Shown: piece by piece, positions 45,504 to 58,200 of the stretch | Layout of the letters: every line of letters begins with the position of its first letter | Position numbering within the stretch: position 1 is the stretch's first letter | Assembly: GCA_030435675.1 (NCBI GenBank) | Contig: CM059622.1 | Location: forward strand, 13,640,001-13,704,000 | Origin: Steinernema hermaphroditum | Taxonomy: Eukaryota > Nematoda > Chromadorea > Rhabditida > Steinernematidae | DNA length: 64,000 nt | Direction of reading: 5' to 3' | The notes under the pieces: model-generated | Told to the model about the DNA's origin: nothing | Database searches by the model: none | The model's input: only the letters and a program-made list of their open reading frames with translations | Program-made: the position numbers and the translations under genes

Positions 45504-46434
45504 TTACCTATTAAAAACCATGTAGACGATGAAATGAAACGCTGGAAGGGAACGACCGAAGATGACGAATACCAGCGTCTCCAAGGTCTCGCCCAAAAGT
45601 GATCGAGCAAAGAGAAAATGGCTACTTATCACGCGGAAAAGGAGCCAAACAAATGGGAGCAGGGCTTGGACGAAAAGTTTTGCGTCTTCGGAAATGATCT
45701 TCTTTCTCTGGAACTCATGCATTAATCGACTCTACTTGAAATAGGTTTAATAACCTGGAAAGATATCTTCAGAACGATTACGGTGTACATAATAGCCGAT
45801 AAGACCAATATCGTCGAGGTCACGCACAGCCGGATTTTCGAAAAAAACCTGTTATATTCGACGTTATATCGGTGAGCCTCTAAGTCGTAGAAGATTTTCG
45901 TGATCGTGCAGATAGGGTAAATCGCGAGAAGGCCAATGGACCAGGTGACCATCAGCATCGTCTAAAATACTGTATGCCCACAGCTCTCAATTGCTGGTAC
46001 TTTGTAGATGAGCGGCTTATCGAAACGCGCTAGTTGGACCATGACGAAAAGTCTGTTGGTGGCCAGCATGAAGGAGAGGAGCACTTCTGTAGCTGTCGAC
46101 CAGAAATGCAGTCCGATACTGGCCTAAAGACGCTATGACCTTCAGCCTTGGTTGCGCTCAAACCAGTAATACACTGGTCGGAAATTCCATATTCAACAGA
46201 CTCATTAAACCTGCCGACAACACTACAATCAGCTCTATTCCGTTAATGATTGCGATGTTGGCCATGATTCTGTAGCTCCAGAACTTCCTCAGTCTTTGTG
46301 TTTTGCAGATTATCTGCAGAACATTGGTTGATTTGATGACGTACAATATTTACCCATATTATCGAGATATTTGCTGGAATAAATATCATGGCAATTGATA
46401 GATTATATAAGCCGATGAAGAAGCGAAGGAACAT
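45504..46434 (-). CDS. srt: Serpentine receptor, Srt-like
   Basis: Five exons: 46354-46434, 46164-46313, 46001-46123, 45755-45961, 45504-45707; 254 residues, all in phase. Seven hydrophobic segments are visible: IGLYNLSIAMIFIPANISII, IMANIAIINGIELIVVLSAG, LHFWSTATEVLLSFMLATNR, MLMVTWSIGLLAIYP, RLCVTSTILVLSAIMYTVIV, LFVQALLPFVWLLFRVI and LVFVIFGRSLPAFHFIVYMV. The pattern Y-x-IM after a basic loop fits 7TM_GPCR_Srt. It stops after VFNR, just beyond TM7. The same strand then carries an open frame SVRYEEGFRTLRNEVRKLLR (down to 45354), which looks like the missing cytoplasmic tail but would need an intron of only 21-27 nt. Confidence 0.68.
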
Positions 46435-46769
46435 TGCTATGAAATGTGGGAGAGAGTATCATCACGACAATTTCCAGTGGTTATTTATTGGCTTCCAGCA
46501 GTGGAATGTACATTTACATTGTACACGCATTAAAAGTGAGTGATGATCCTGTATCTGCAGATTCTAAATCACCTGTCGAGAAAGCTCCAACTAATGTATG
46601 GTGGACAAAGGAATGTTATGCTTATGGAGCTAAATATTGCAAGTTAAATTCGCTACTGCTACTTGTTGATGGGAAAGCTTAACAACATCTGTATCTTCTG
46701 ATGTCTGAGAACCGTTCACATCACCGAGTTTCCTAGCTATCGACTTTCTAAGAATTCATCCTAGTGTTA

Positions 46770-47782
46770 TCACACTTGTGAGGACGTGAAACGTAGAGAG
46801 CACATAAAACCAATGAAAAGCGACATTCCGATGGCGGTCACTGGAGAGACGAGGGAGGAGACGTTCATCTGCGTCTTGTCCAGCGACTCGTTGCACAGGC
46901 TTGACTCACAGCAGTATGCAACGGTCATCTGCTTGTCACTCATCTCTCGGTCATTTCTGTCCAACAGACGTGTTGACAGACGCTTCTGAATGTTCTTCTA
47001 AACAGATATCGATAAGACCCGCTTATACAGGAAGATACAAACCCCGTCACATTTGATGTCATCGCCGCTGGGCGGACCACACATCAGAAGCTCGCCGTTC
47101 ACTGTCACTAACTCATTCTTCATAACTGTCTTAAAGTCTTGTACTAAATTCATTTAGATTAGATATCGAACGAAAAACACGAACCTTGCATGGCAATGCA
47201 CTGCTTCGCTTCTCCCAGGCATTCTTCTGTCATGAAGTGAGCTTCTTCTGTGCCGTTCGCTTTCATGATCGAAGGAGAGCCGTGGTGACACTGAAGCCCG
47301 GATGGAGATTTGTAAGAGTACCTAGTAGCGTACATCGATTCATTGCATTCGTCCGACGCGCAGCAATAGAGTTCTCCTTTCGCATTCAGAACACCCTGCA
47401 GACGATGGAGTTCCCTTTTCTCTTCGACCGTCAGTTTAGGCCAGATGTTTTGCTTAAATGAACAGATAATAAAGCGAAACGAAGAAAAAACGAACCCCGT
47501 TACAGGCATGCTTGATCTCCTCCGAGAGACAAACAGGTCTTTTGATCTGTGCTGCTATCGGTATTCTGTTGACGAGTACCTGATATTGAACTGAAAAGAG
47601 GAAGTGAGATAAATCCATTAGGAAAGCATACCGGATAAAAAACCACAGTTTCCGCTGCAATTTTCAATACTGTCACGTGTGAATCCGTCATAGTAGGTGG
47701 CTTTCACGTTGCAGCGCAGGGCGAACGTGTTGGCGACGAAGAACGCAGTGCAGAGGACGAGCAGAGCCATCTTGGTCTTCAT
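46770..47782 (-). CDS. Secreted/GPI-like CCxxDxCN protein, gene A
   Basis: Five exons: 47632-47782, 47496-47590, 47185-47452, 47043-47143, 46770-46997; 280 residues. Signal peptide MKTKMALLVLCTAFFVANTFA, then two Cys-rich repeats of ET/Ly6-like type. The first spans ALRCNVKATYYDG to LYCCASDECNES; the second spans GLQCHHGSPSI to AYCCESSLCNES. Each ends in CC-x3-x-CN. The C-terminus (SLVSPVTAIGMSLFIGFMCSL) is hydrophobic, suggesting GPI or membrane anchoring. Intron positions and phases match gene B. Function unknown; such modules form compact extracellular folds. Confidence 0.75.
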
Positions 47783-48215
47783 GACGATTGGTTGGACTGC
47801 AGCGAAGACGTTGAGTTCGAAGCGAAGACAGCAAGCAGTTGAACCGCACAGCGCGGTGGTTAAATGAACAGTGACGCTCCACAGGCGATTGGTTGCTTTT
47901 AATGCGTTCCCAGGTGTCTCGTTTGCAATTGCAGACACCCTCAATCAGGAAAAGGGCGAGCTGGTGGTACTGTCTAGGACAACCTACGGCGAAACATGGG
48001 CAATACAGAAACAATTCATGGCTAGAGGCGGTAACTCTTCCATCACGCATTACTTCGCGCAAATTCATGAATGTTTCCTGGTGTCTTGTTTGCAACTGCA
48101 GACACCCTTAAAGTCTGAACCACACGCCTTAAAGATTTTATTCCGAGAGTTCGAGAGAATTCGTTTCCGCTGTCATGCCTGATGCTGCAAGGATACAATC
48201 GAGTGGCTTAGAGCA

Positions 48216-49194
48216 CTAATACCCAACGAGAATGGGCATTCCGACGGCGATCAAGAAGACGTACAGATACGAAGGTAGGGAGACGGTGTTCTCCAGCGTC
48301 TTGTCCAGCGACTCGTTGCACAGGTCCGAATTGCAGCAGTATGCAACTGTTATTTGCTCATCACTCATCCGTCGACCGTATTCGTCCATCGGACGCGATG
48401 AAAGACTCTTCTCTATGTTTTGCTAAATGGAAATCTTGAAAAGTCGTAAACAAGAAGCATTTGCAAACCCCGTCACATTTGATGTCTTCACCGCTGGGCG
48501 GACCGCACATCAGAAGTTCACCATCCACCGTGACTGACTCATCTCCTAGCGTTGTCATATAGTTTTGCACTAAATGTATTTTGATTATCATACGGACGTT
48601 ACAAACACGAACCTTGCATGGCAATACACTGTTTCGCTTCTCCGAGGCATTCTTCTGTCGTCAAATGTCGGTCTTTTGTGCCGTCTTTTTTCGTGATTGA
48701 AGGGGAGCCGTGGTAACATCGAAGGTTGGATGGAGATTTGTAAGAGTACTTAGTATCGTACAACGATGGATTGCAGTCGTCCATCGAGCAGCAGTAAAGC
48801 TTTACTTTCGAAAGTGCGTCGATTCCAGGTATCTGCTCCTTCTCCTTCATTGTCAGCTTAGGCCAGATATTCTCCTGAACTGAGCACATAAAAAACGAAA
48901 AGAAAGAATTAACAAACCCCTTTACACTCCTGTGTTATTTGCTCTTGCAAGCACAACGGAATCTCTACCTGTTGGACGACCCTATCTGTCACGTAGGCAG
49001 CTGAAAAGAGTGAGTCAGAAAAAAATCCAACAAAGATACGTACCAGATAACCATGCGCAGGTTCCGTTGCAGCTTTCACTTCGGGTATAACCGAGTCCGT
49101 TATTATCGTAGAGTCGCATGTTGCATTGGAGAGCGGACGTGTTGGCGACGAAGAACGCAGCGCAGAAGACGAGCAGAGCCGTCTTGGTCTTCAT
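48216..49194 (-). CDS. Secreted/GPI-like CCxxDxCN protein, gene B
   Basis: Five exons: 49044-49194, 48918-49000, 48613-48874, 48469-48569, 48216-48422; 267 residues. Signal peptide MKTKTALLVFCAAFFVANTSA. The two Cys repeats parallel gene A (LYCCSMDDCNPS and AYCCNSDLCNES), with the conserved linkers SYKSPS, EECLGEAKQCIAMQ and LLMCGPPSGEDIKCDG. The hydrophobic end is LYVFLIAVGMPILVGY. Upstream DNA (49195-49310) is similar to that of gene A, so the pair is a tandem duplication including promoter. Confidence 0.75.
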
Positions 49195-49680
49195 GACGAT
49201 CGGTTGGAGTGCAGCGAAGATGTTGAGTTCGAAACGAAGACAGCAAGCAGTTGAACCGCTCCGCGCGGTGACTGAATGAACAGTGACGCTCCATCAACCG
49301 ATCCGTCGGTTTTTATGCACTCCCAGGCGTCTCGTTTGCAAATGCAGACGGCCTGCTTACGCGCAGAACCGTCTTCAAAGCCGCGAAAAATGGCGGCGAC
49401 TGGACCACACACAGCGAAGCATCTATTTTGTAGCTTGAATACTGTTCTTCGATGACGTTGTTCAGAAACAGGGAAGAACCCTCACGTTCTCCTGTATCAC
49501 AAGAACCACAAATGAGTGCATTTGAATCATTACGACGTTGATTTGGATTTCCGATTTATTTTGTGCCGAGACAGGCGAACACTCAACGACCCTTGACATA
49601 TCAGCCCTCTCTTCCATGGCCAGATATATGAAAGTAGAGATAATATCGTTTATTCAAAAAAGCATATATGAAGCTCTTTC
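49195..49680. other. Promoter flank and intergenic
   Basis: The first ~120 bp resemble the upstream region of gene A at 47783-47900; no gene is seen in the remainder. Confidence 0.4.
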
Positions 49681-50221
49681 TCACTCCTCGCCAGGACCGC
49701 CGTCGGGCATGCCGCCTAATCCTCCAAAGAGCGGGAGAAAGAGAGGGGCGAACATGCCGATAGCGCCAACGCCAATCCAGAACAGAACATCATTTAGAAC
49801 CTGCTGAGCGGGATTGGCTAAACGATACCACGATAGGCGAACGTCTCAAAGGCGAATCCAACTCGCCGGGGCTGGCGCAGGAGTCGGCGGCGGAGGTAGA
49901 GTCGGAGGCGGCGGAAGTGTCGGCAGATTCAGTGGAGGAAACGTCGGGAGGGGAGGGAAAGTGAATGGCGGTAGGGTAGGAAGATTCAGAGGAGGGAACG
50001 TGAACGGCGGCAGAGTCGGGAAGTTAAAGGGCGGGAAGGTGGGCAGTGGCGGGAATGTAAAGGGCTGCACGTCGGCGGCGATTTGCGAGACCTACAATTG
50101 GATAGAATTCCGAAAAGAGGAGTACATCACTTCCAGCAGTCCCTCACAACCACCCTTCTTGACAGATCAAAGGTAAACTCACCGAACAGAGCCCAAAAAC
50201 GAGAAACACCACTCGAAACAT
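49681..50221 (-). CDS. Pro-rich repeat protein with signal peptide and C-terminal membrane segment
   Basis: Three exons: 50183-50221, 49863-50091, 49681-49817; 134 residues, phases close. Signal peptide MFRVVFLVFGLCSVSQIAA is split by intron 1. Exon 2 encodes a run of FPPLP / FPPLN / LPTLP units (13-residue pattern, about four copies) ending in PPPPTPAPAP. Exon 3 encodes a hydrophobic helix (VLFWIGVGAIGMFAPLFLPL) followed by GGLGGMPDGGPGEE. A frame reading through the exon 2 donor stops after WIRL and would lack the helix. Likely an extracellular or membrane-tethered structural protein. Confidence 0.6.
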
Positions 50222-51018
50222 CCTTTCGAGCCTCGACTGAACTTCGCCAGCCACTGGAAAGCGATTATATTGTGGCGTTGGATCAGGGCTAATCTCTTTA
50301 TGTACATGCATGAAATCAACAAACAAGAAAAACGCGGTGCGGCATAACAATATCCTGAGTTCACGGGTCGGTTTCAGGAATGGCGACGGCAAGGGATCAC
50401 TTGGATTGGGGGCGTTTGAGGAGGTGACAGCTGGAAGGTCGGAATGGAGGCTCCTCGTCAGAGCTGAAATCGGAGATTCGATTTAGTGTGTGTGGAGAGG
50501 GGTATGAAATCGAAACTAGAGATGTCGTATATGTAAATCTGATCGAATTGATGTGTGCAAAGTTTGAAGAGTAGGAAATTTACATAGTACATGTAAACAT
50601 GAACTCTAGATCTCATGAAACAGTCCAGTCCCTAGTTCCGAAGGTCATAAAGACCTTTTTGAAACCATCAAATAGATTTAGTATGTATCGAAAATATGAA
50701 AGCCTTTTCCGATCTTACGATAACGGAAGACATATGATCATATCTGTGAAACCCGATTTGTCACTTACTCGCTGTCACTCTCAGCGATTGCTACACTCGA
50801 AGATCGCGGACCGTTCTGATTCTGATCTTCAGGGTCCGCGTAAGCGTGGACGTTCGCGAATCCAATGCCCTCAAGTCGGATTATGGGAAAACTCCGCGGA
50901 TGGTAAATTCCGCGGATTATCAGGTAAACTTCAAAGATTTCGCAAATTTTCGCAATTAAACAGTGGAAGTAGCAGGTTTATCAAATAACAGTTAAAACAG
51001 TGTAACAAATGGAAGTTG
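50222..51018. other. Intergenic, no gene recognised
   Basis: Short ORFs only; AT-rich, with no repeat or splice-supported exon. Confidence 0.4.
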
Positions 51019-53744
51019 TCAATAATGGAAGAGCGAATAATCATGAGCTACATCGTCGGAAAATAGATCGGAAGGCGCTATGAATAATTCAGGGAACGAG
51101 CCAACGGAAATATTCCAGCTCAGAGCCGCCTCCTCCAAAGACGGCGCAATGTTTGAAGAAGACTGTGTGACCTGTACAGGAGCTAGAGCACTGTCGACAG
51201 CAATACCCTCAAAGTTATCGTCTTCTAAAGGTTCTTCTGAAAATGTGCCGTATGTAAGTCGTTTTGATAAAACCCTACCATTGAAGCCTTCGTCTTCATC
51301 GGAATCACCTTCTTCTGTACTTTCGTCTTCATCGGAATCATCTTCTTCTGTCTCAGAATGGACTTGACGTTCGTTTTCTTCAGTGAATCCATGTAACTCA
51401 AGAACGCCGTCATGTATCTGTTCCAAACGCCGCTTCGGCAAGGCGAGATAAGCGTGATAGCGACAGAACCTATCAACAAACTAAACAAGCGAGATTACAA
51501 ACACATAACTAGTCTTACCGTTGAAGATACAGATGGTGAATCCATTAAGTGAGCTTCCAGGATCATTGCAGCATGTCCAGCCTTGATGCTCTTCTCGATG
51601 TCAATTTTACGGCGACGCGCTATAAGTCGGTGTCCTTCTTGAAGCTGGTGCCCTTCGGTGGAATTTTCCAAGGCGAATAGACGGAAGTGATGGAGAAATA
51701 CGTTAACTGGCGGGTGTTGTGAGCCGAAAATCTCATGGAAACGCCGATGGAAGCCTTCAACGTGGTTTGTAGTGGTCGGCCCATCGTAGCTTGGTCCGTA
51801 GTTTATATATGGAATGAGAGGCATCCAGTACGAACTGAAATCAACGTCTGTATCAGGTAAGTAACTTAACACGCCCTTACGTTATGTACCCAGCGAACTC
51901 GCGTACTTTCACGTCTTCCCAAAGTTCTGGGTCTTGTTGAAGTTGATGGATCTTGTGCAAAATATATTCGCCTTGCAAATCCCGGGGAAGACAGACGCTA
52001 CCGCAAATTCCTTTCACAAAGCTGGCCAAATTCCGATTGTTCTTCAGAGTCGCGGAAAGACCCTTTGTCTGCACCTTTTTTCTAATGGCCTGGCTGAAGT
52101 GGAACCTGCACAGTTTCACTTCGGCTTGAGGAAACACCTCCTTCAGTGCCGACAGCGCCGCTTTCTCACAGTCTATTCGAAAACGAAAAGGGGTCGTGCG
52201 GCGACCAAACCGAAGTAACATAGCGTCACGTATATTTTCAAACACCTTGACGTAATCGTGAATGGTAGAGCGCTGCATGAGTGCGAACCCGGAGTGAATC
52301 CCTTCACTCCGTTCGGGCAGGTCGTTAAAAACGGACACAAAGCTGTAAACCTGCTGGTAACTTGGCGGGGCATACTTATAGTTGCCGTCGAGCACGATGC
52401 AATCTGACCGCCATAGGTTACGAAGAGCGTGGGCGTCACAGAAGATGTGCACTGAGTAGTCTTCTTCCGAATGTAGAAGCCATTGATTCTCTGTTTGTTC
52501 AAGGTGACCCGCCGCTGGACTTAAAACAGTCTACAAGAAACGCACTGACAGGACTCAATAGTAAATATGTGCGTACCTTGAAGCACTCGGGAATCTTTCC
52601 AGAATCCGCCTTCGGGTATGCCTTACGTGCGTGGTTTTGGTATGTTCTTCTTGCTGTCCGCTTACTCGGGAAGTTTAGTCTCACGTTATGGGCTTCCTCC
52701 TCGCTTCTAGCGTTAGCAGAGACGACGCGTAATGCTTGTTGGTGGGCCACTGACGCCGTTCGTGGATCGCTTTCAAGAGCCTGAGATGTAACCCTAAATC
52801 GATAGTCGATAAAATGAGCAAGCTCGGCATTGCTTACAGGTATGTTTGACGAGCAGCAACTTTTTCGGTTTCGATTTCAATGTTCATGTCTCCGATGCAG
52901 CCGTGGTTTGAATCGGGGTCTGTGATCCAGACAGCGCCATCTTCAAAAGTGCTAAAAGTTCTCTCCGTGGACATAGCATCGCCGTATCTGAACGTACCTT
53001 TTTTCGGACATTGATTTCTGAAGTGTCCCTCTTCATGACAATAGAAGCATTTCTTCTGAACGAAGTATGATTCGAGAGCTATGGCGATGGTGGGGCCAGG
53101 AGGCGTTCTGCGCGGTTGCTGGAAGACGTTGTATCCTTTGACGACTTCTTTCGGCTCCTCTTTTGGCTTGGAAGGACCTGAATTTCAGTAGGTGATCAGG
53201 AGAAGATGGGATGAAGGGACTTACCATCTTCTTTAGCTGGTGTATGGTCAAACTAATCATCTTCAGCAGGGTCGACTTTGGCCACTTTGACTTTGGCCCT
53301 TTCCAAGATCGGACTCTGAAGGGTTGCTGGAATCTCCTGAGAAGTGCCGTCAGTTGATGAAGGTTCATAAGATGTGAGGTCGCAGTGGTCGGAGGCGAGC
53401 TTACGGACTTTCACCGTGGGTCGAGATGGTTTCGTGGTGGTCTTCTTAGATACATCTGAGCTACAAGTAGGGTTTTTGAGTTCGGATTGGATCTGCGGTT
53501 CCGTGCCGGAGTCCTCGACTTGGCCACCTTCCTTCTTGGCGTCCTCGATGACTTCCTCTATGGTATCCACTTGGAAAACTCCAGATTTAACTTCGACTTC
53601 GGATGCCCCTGAACCTTCATCTTTTCCCTCCGCCGTAGTCTCGACTTTGACCTCGTTAGGCTCGGCATTCTGATCTTCTTTAACATTGGCATTGTCCTTC
53701 ATTGTCACCGGTTCAACATCAGCAGGCTTATCGATATGGCTCAA
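51019..53744 (-). pseudogene. MULE-type transposase with CCHC knuckle, decaying
   Basis: Reading from 53744: an acidic N-terminal region (MSHIDKPADVEPVTMKDN.., to 53256) is followed by a single TAG at 53253-53255 in an otherwise open frame that continues FDHTPAKEDG. Exon 2 (52838-53177) carries a zinc knuckle CFYCHEEGHFRNQC. Then come 52577-52780, 51877-52519, 51519-51834 and 51019-51480. The MULE core lies in CIVLDGNYKYAPPSYQQ, FRIDCEKAALSALKEVFP and KLCRFHFSQAIRKK, with NHVEGFHRRFHEIF further on. The C-terminus is again very acidic. One nonsense codon and a phase conflict between exons 2 and 3 suggest it is inactive; a host-derived gene cannot be excluded. Confidence 0.65.
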
Positions 53745-54166
53745 TTAACCTCGTTTCCGTGGGACGACTCTCTCTTATATTCTCTCTTCTACAATCCTCT
53801 CTTCTTTGGTGAGACACGAATCAACTCAAATCAACTACGAAAGATTGACAATAAAAGATTTTATTGTCTGCCTCTCACGGGGGCTACCGGGTACCAAGAT
53901 ACAAGTGGGACGGGGCTTATGTTTAGTTCTTCTTAGGCGGGGCTTCTGGGACTTCCGGTTGGCCTTCTGGTCGGCGGATTCAATCGGGGACGCTGGCGAG
54001 GGCCTAAACAGGAGCCTAAACACAAAGCATTAATGTTTTGAATTATAGCGGCTGACTGAGATATCGACAGCTGATCACAAGAGTTTCGAAATTGTGAAGT
54101 ATGATCAGCTGAACACCAGAATCGGCCGACCTAATCTTTCTGCCTTAAAGGTTATGGGCTCATATC
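53745..54166. other. Intergenic, no gene recognised
   Basis: No coding or repeat signal supported. Confidence 0.35.
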
Positions 54167-55292
54167 CTAACAGCTCTCATCCCCCTTTTCATTCTGTGAC
54201 ACTTTCTGATGCTCCTCTTCCTTGACACACACATCTTCTTCTACGTCCTTTGCTATCTTCGCGATAGCCGCCTTGTTAACCTTCGTAGCCGCCAGCTCAG
54301 TCCTCCCTATTTCACTGTCGTATCTTTCAAGCTCAGCTTCGTCCAATTTAAAGAGAGTCGGTCTGTAAGGATCAACAAATTTTTCCTCGACTAGGTCTTC
54401 CTCGTCCTTCTTCCTATCACCTTCGCTTATCTCGACCGTCGACACAACCTTCTCCTCTTCTTTGATATTCTTAGTGATTCCAGCGTGCTCACTTTTGTTC
54501 CAACTGATTAAGTTGAACTCTTTGGAAGCTTCTTCGACTTTCTGCTCTGGAGCGACACGGAATGCGCTGAATAGCTGCCGAACTGAGGGCGCGAAATCAG
54601 TAGATTGGCGTTTCTTCGAGTCACGCAACGTTTCAGATCCAGAAGGAGCTACATCGGGCTTCTCGGGCTCGAGGTTCAGTTCACGAGAGAAGAAAGAAAA
54701 TGCACCAGGGTCAGGGACATCTTCTTTTGCGGGATTGTCGTAGTCGGCTATATCGGTGGAGCTGAGGCATTCTAATGGTGCTTTGGCATCATAAACGTAG
54801 TCTTCTATTTGAGTCTCCTCTTGAGGGGCAGGTGCATGTTGCTCCTTTGTGCTCAAGGGAGTCCGGTTCTGTTCTGTTTTGAGTTCTTTAGCCTTGATAT
54901 CAACGACGTCATCCGGTATAGTCTCGATGGCACCAACGTGAGCCGTTAAATCACCGTCTTTAGCCACAAGTTCATCTTCAGGAACAGCTTCTTGAGAACT
55001 AGTGGATGTCCGTTTTACGTCGACATCCGACTGTTCAGTGGACTCTTCTTTTTCGCTGTGTGATGCAGCTGCAGGAACATCAGATTCTTCAACTTCTTTT
55101 CGCTTCAACACTTTCTCTTCACTCGACTCTTGGTCCTTTCTGTCATCCTTATGATCTTGTGGACCAGGTTCGGGTTGTTTTGGATCGTTAACTTCTTTTG
55201 TGCCGGCAGATTCTCTCAACTTATCGTGTCCTCCTTCGACCGAGGTACCATCCTCCACGAAATCTTCCTCTTCAAGCGCGGGCTTTTCCTCG
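54167..55292 (-). pseudogene. Acidic low-complexity protein, 5' end cut by RTE insertion
   Basis: An open frame of about 375 codons, rich in Glu, Asp, Lys and Ser (EEKVVSTVEISEGDRKKDEE and similar), ending KVSQNEKGDESC. It contains QSTDFAPSVRQLFSAFRVAP, a less acidic segment that may be structured. No ATG is found at its upstream end; the frame reaches the RTE boundary at about 55293, so the 5' part of the gene was displaced or lost. Similar acidic composition is seen in the N-terminus of the neighbouring MULE protein. Unrecognised; probably an intrinsically disordered protein or a remnant. Confidence 0.5.
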
Positions 55293-58200
55293 ATCAACGT
55301 CTACTGGAGCTGCAAGAAGAACTCGAAGGGATCAACATCGATGTACTTGCGCTTACGGAACTTCGATGGAGAGGAACAGGAGCTCTTGATCTGAATGACT
55401 CTGGCTTCCGCTTCTATCATGCGGGAGCAGATGACAGTGGTGGAGTCTCTGGAACTGGATTTTTCGTCAGCAGCCGAGTACAACCCTTCGTAGAAGCTTT
55501 TCGCCCAGTGACGCCACGAATATCCGCGCTGGACCTGAAGTTTGGACAACAGTTACTACGACTCTTCGCAGTATACGCACCACCAACCTCAGCCACGCGT
55601 GAAGATGACGAAGAAGAAGACGAGTACGACAGCCTCTTGGAGACCCTCCGTTCAGAGCTACGGGCTGCTAGTATGCCTGGACAAAGGGGTCCTAGTAGTA
55701 CTTTACGGGATGCAATCTCGCCAAGATTGCGGGTGTATCCTGCTCTGCTCGGTGACTTCAATGCCAAAGTCGGAAGACGAGAAGAAGAAGACGAACAGGC
55801 AGTCGGAAACTTCGGATACGGTGACCGAAACGCCCGTGGGCAGAAACTTCTGGACTTCTGTGAAGAACACCACCTGCAAGCGGTCAACACGTTCTTCAGA
55901 GCGAGGCCGGGGCGGAAGTGGACTTGGATTTCGCCGGATGGGCGTACGAAGAACTGCATAGACTTCGTGCTTGCCTCCAGGCTCATTCGGTTCCGATCCA
56001 CAGTCGTTCTTGGATCTCATATCTCGAGTTCGGATCATCGCCTCGTACGTGCAGTCATCCAGACACCAGGACGTGAAGCGATGCGGCATGAAGACCGAAG
56101 GCTAAAGGAGAAACACCGAATAAATCGAGATCTCTTCCGGCTAGCTCTTACTGCCGTGGATCCTGCACCGTCCCGCACAGAAGACTACGAAAATCTGTTT
56201 GAAGAAGTCCGCTCTGCCGCAGAATTCGCCCGAGAAACAGAAGAGAAGACGCCACGACTGTCCGAAGCGACGAAGCGGCTATTCTCCCAACGTCGCCTTT
56301 TGAAGAATCGCCGATCAACGGTTGCTGAACGGGTCAATCTTACCGAATTCAACAAGTTGAACCATCGTGAAATCAAGAAGGATCTTGTGAAACACCACTA
56401 ACGGCTTGTGGAGGAGGCGATAGGAAGGAATCCAAAAGCTACAAATACAAGTACAATGGTTGAGATGACGTTACGAACTTTAGATGATTTTGACTGACGA
56501 ATTCATTGTTTGTATATACAATTGTAAAGATTTTCACTCGTGTCGCGGTGGCGAGCGGTCGGTCCCTCCGGTCGCTCTCTGAGTGTCCGGATGGTCTTAT
56601 GAGTGTCCGACCCTGTGGCAGATGTGAGTTTTCCGGCTTCCAGAGGGAATTGGGACAGACTGCGCCATGTAAGAAGAGAAGCCGGAATTGGAAGAAGAAG
56701 GCTAACAAGACTCCGTGACGCCAACGGCAATTTATGTTCGACGACAGCGCAACTGAAACGGACGGTAAAAGCATTCTACGAATCGCTATATGCCTCGATA
56801 GTTGAAGTACGGTATGAAGAACATGAGACGCAAGAAGAATGTTCGGATCTGCTGATAAGCGAAGTTGAAGAAGCCTTGAAGACGATGAGAAGTGGAACAG
56901 CACCTGGAATCGACAAGATTACGGTCGAAATGCTAAAGATCGGGAAAGACCTACTGGTCCCGCGGCTGACGAAGATCTTCAACGACTGCCTCCGAAGCTG
57001 CTTGATCCCGCAGAAGATGGCTGACTCATAGACGATTCTGCTGCACAAGAAAAGCGATCCACTGGAACTCAAGAATTATCGCCCGATATCACTTCTCTCT
57101 ACGATCTACAAGTTACTCACGAAAGTGCTCACCAAGCGGATTGAAGGGATACTCGATGCGGCGCAACCAGTGGAACAGGCGGGCTTCCGGAAGAACTTCT
57201 CGACGATTAATCACCTGCAAGCAATCAATCAGCTCGTAGAACGCTCCCGTGAATACCGTTTGCCGCTGTTCATCGTCGTCGTGGACTTTGAGAAGGCCAT
57301 CGACAGTGTTGAACTGAACGCTGTTTGGAGCGCAGTGCAGCAGCAAGGAGTTCCCGTGCAGATAATAAAACTCCTGCGCAAAATCTATCAAGAAGCCAAA
57401 TCTCTGATGAATATGAACGAAGAGACGATTGATATCCAGCGCGGAGTGCGACAAGGTGACACCATAAGTCCGAAACTCTTCACGGCTGCTCTGGAACAAG
57501 TCTTTCGGAACCTGGAATGGGACGACATCGGCATGAAAATCAACGGAAGCCGCCTAACAAACCTGCGGTTCGCCGACGATATCGCTCTCATCGCCGATTT
57601 TGCTGAATATCTCCAGAAGATGCTTGATGATTTGAACGAAAAATCGCGCCAGAACGGACGGAAGATCAACGCAAGTAAAACCAAGATGATGTCAACGGAA
57701 ACTACCAGAATCCTGCTGAACGGAAGCGAAGTGGAGCAAGTAGAAACCTTCATCTATCTTGGCCAAGAAGTCCGGCTGATGCGCGACCATGGAAGAGAGA
57801 TCAGCCGACGAATCTGCAGTGGATGGAATGTATTCAAACAAACAATTCCTCACCAGTCCGACCGTCGAGGTGCGTTGGAAGCGGCGACTCTTCAACATGT
57901 GCGTCCTTCCGGCGATGCTGTACGGCTCTGAAACATGAGCAATGAAGAAAACCGACAGCAAAAAGCTTGCAACCGCGCAACGGAAGATGGACTGGTCGGC
58001 GTTCGTCTGCTAGACAGAAAGTCGAACGGATGGCTGCGAGGCGTGACGAAGGTTACCGACGTTGCAGAAGCGGCGAAGAAAAGAAAAATGAAATACGCAT
58101 GGAAACTCGCGAATGAAGAAGAAGAAAAATGGTCGAAGCGCCTGACGGAGTGGAGGCCTATCGTTTCGAGACCGCTCGGACGACCCAGGACAAGATGGCG

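Noticed and set aside
45300..45602. A 100-codon plus-strand ORF (MNLSDCFTCQNK..)
   Set aside because: It lies opposite the last exon and apparent tail of the Srt-like receptor, whose minus-strand reading has transmembrane segments and consistent phases.
49814..50176. Gly/Val-rich ORF on the plus strand
   Set aside because: It is the mirror of the Pro-rich repeat exon on the minus strand, which has a signal peptide and in-phase introns.
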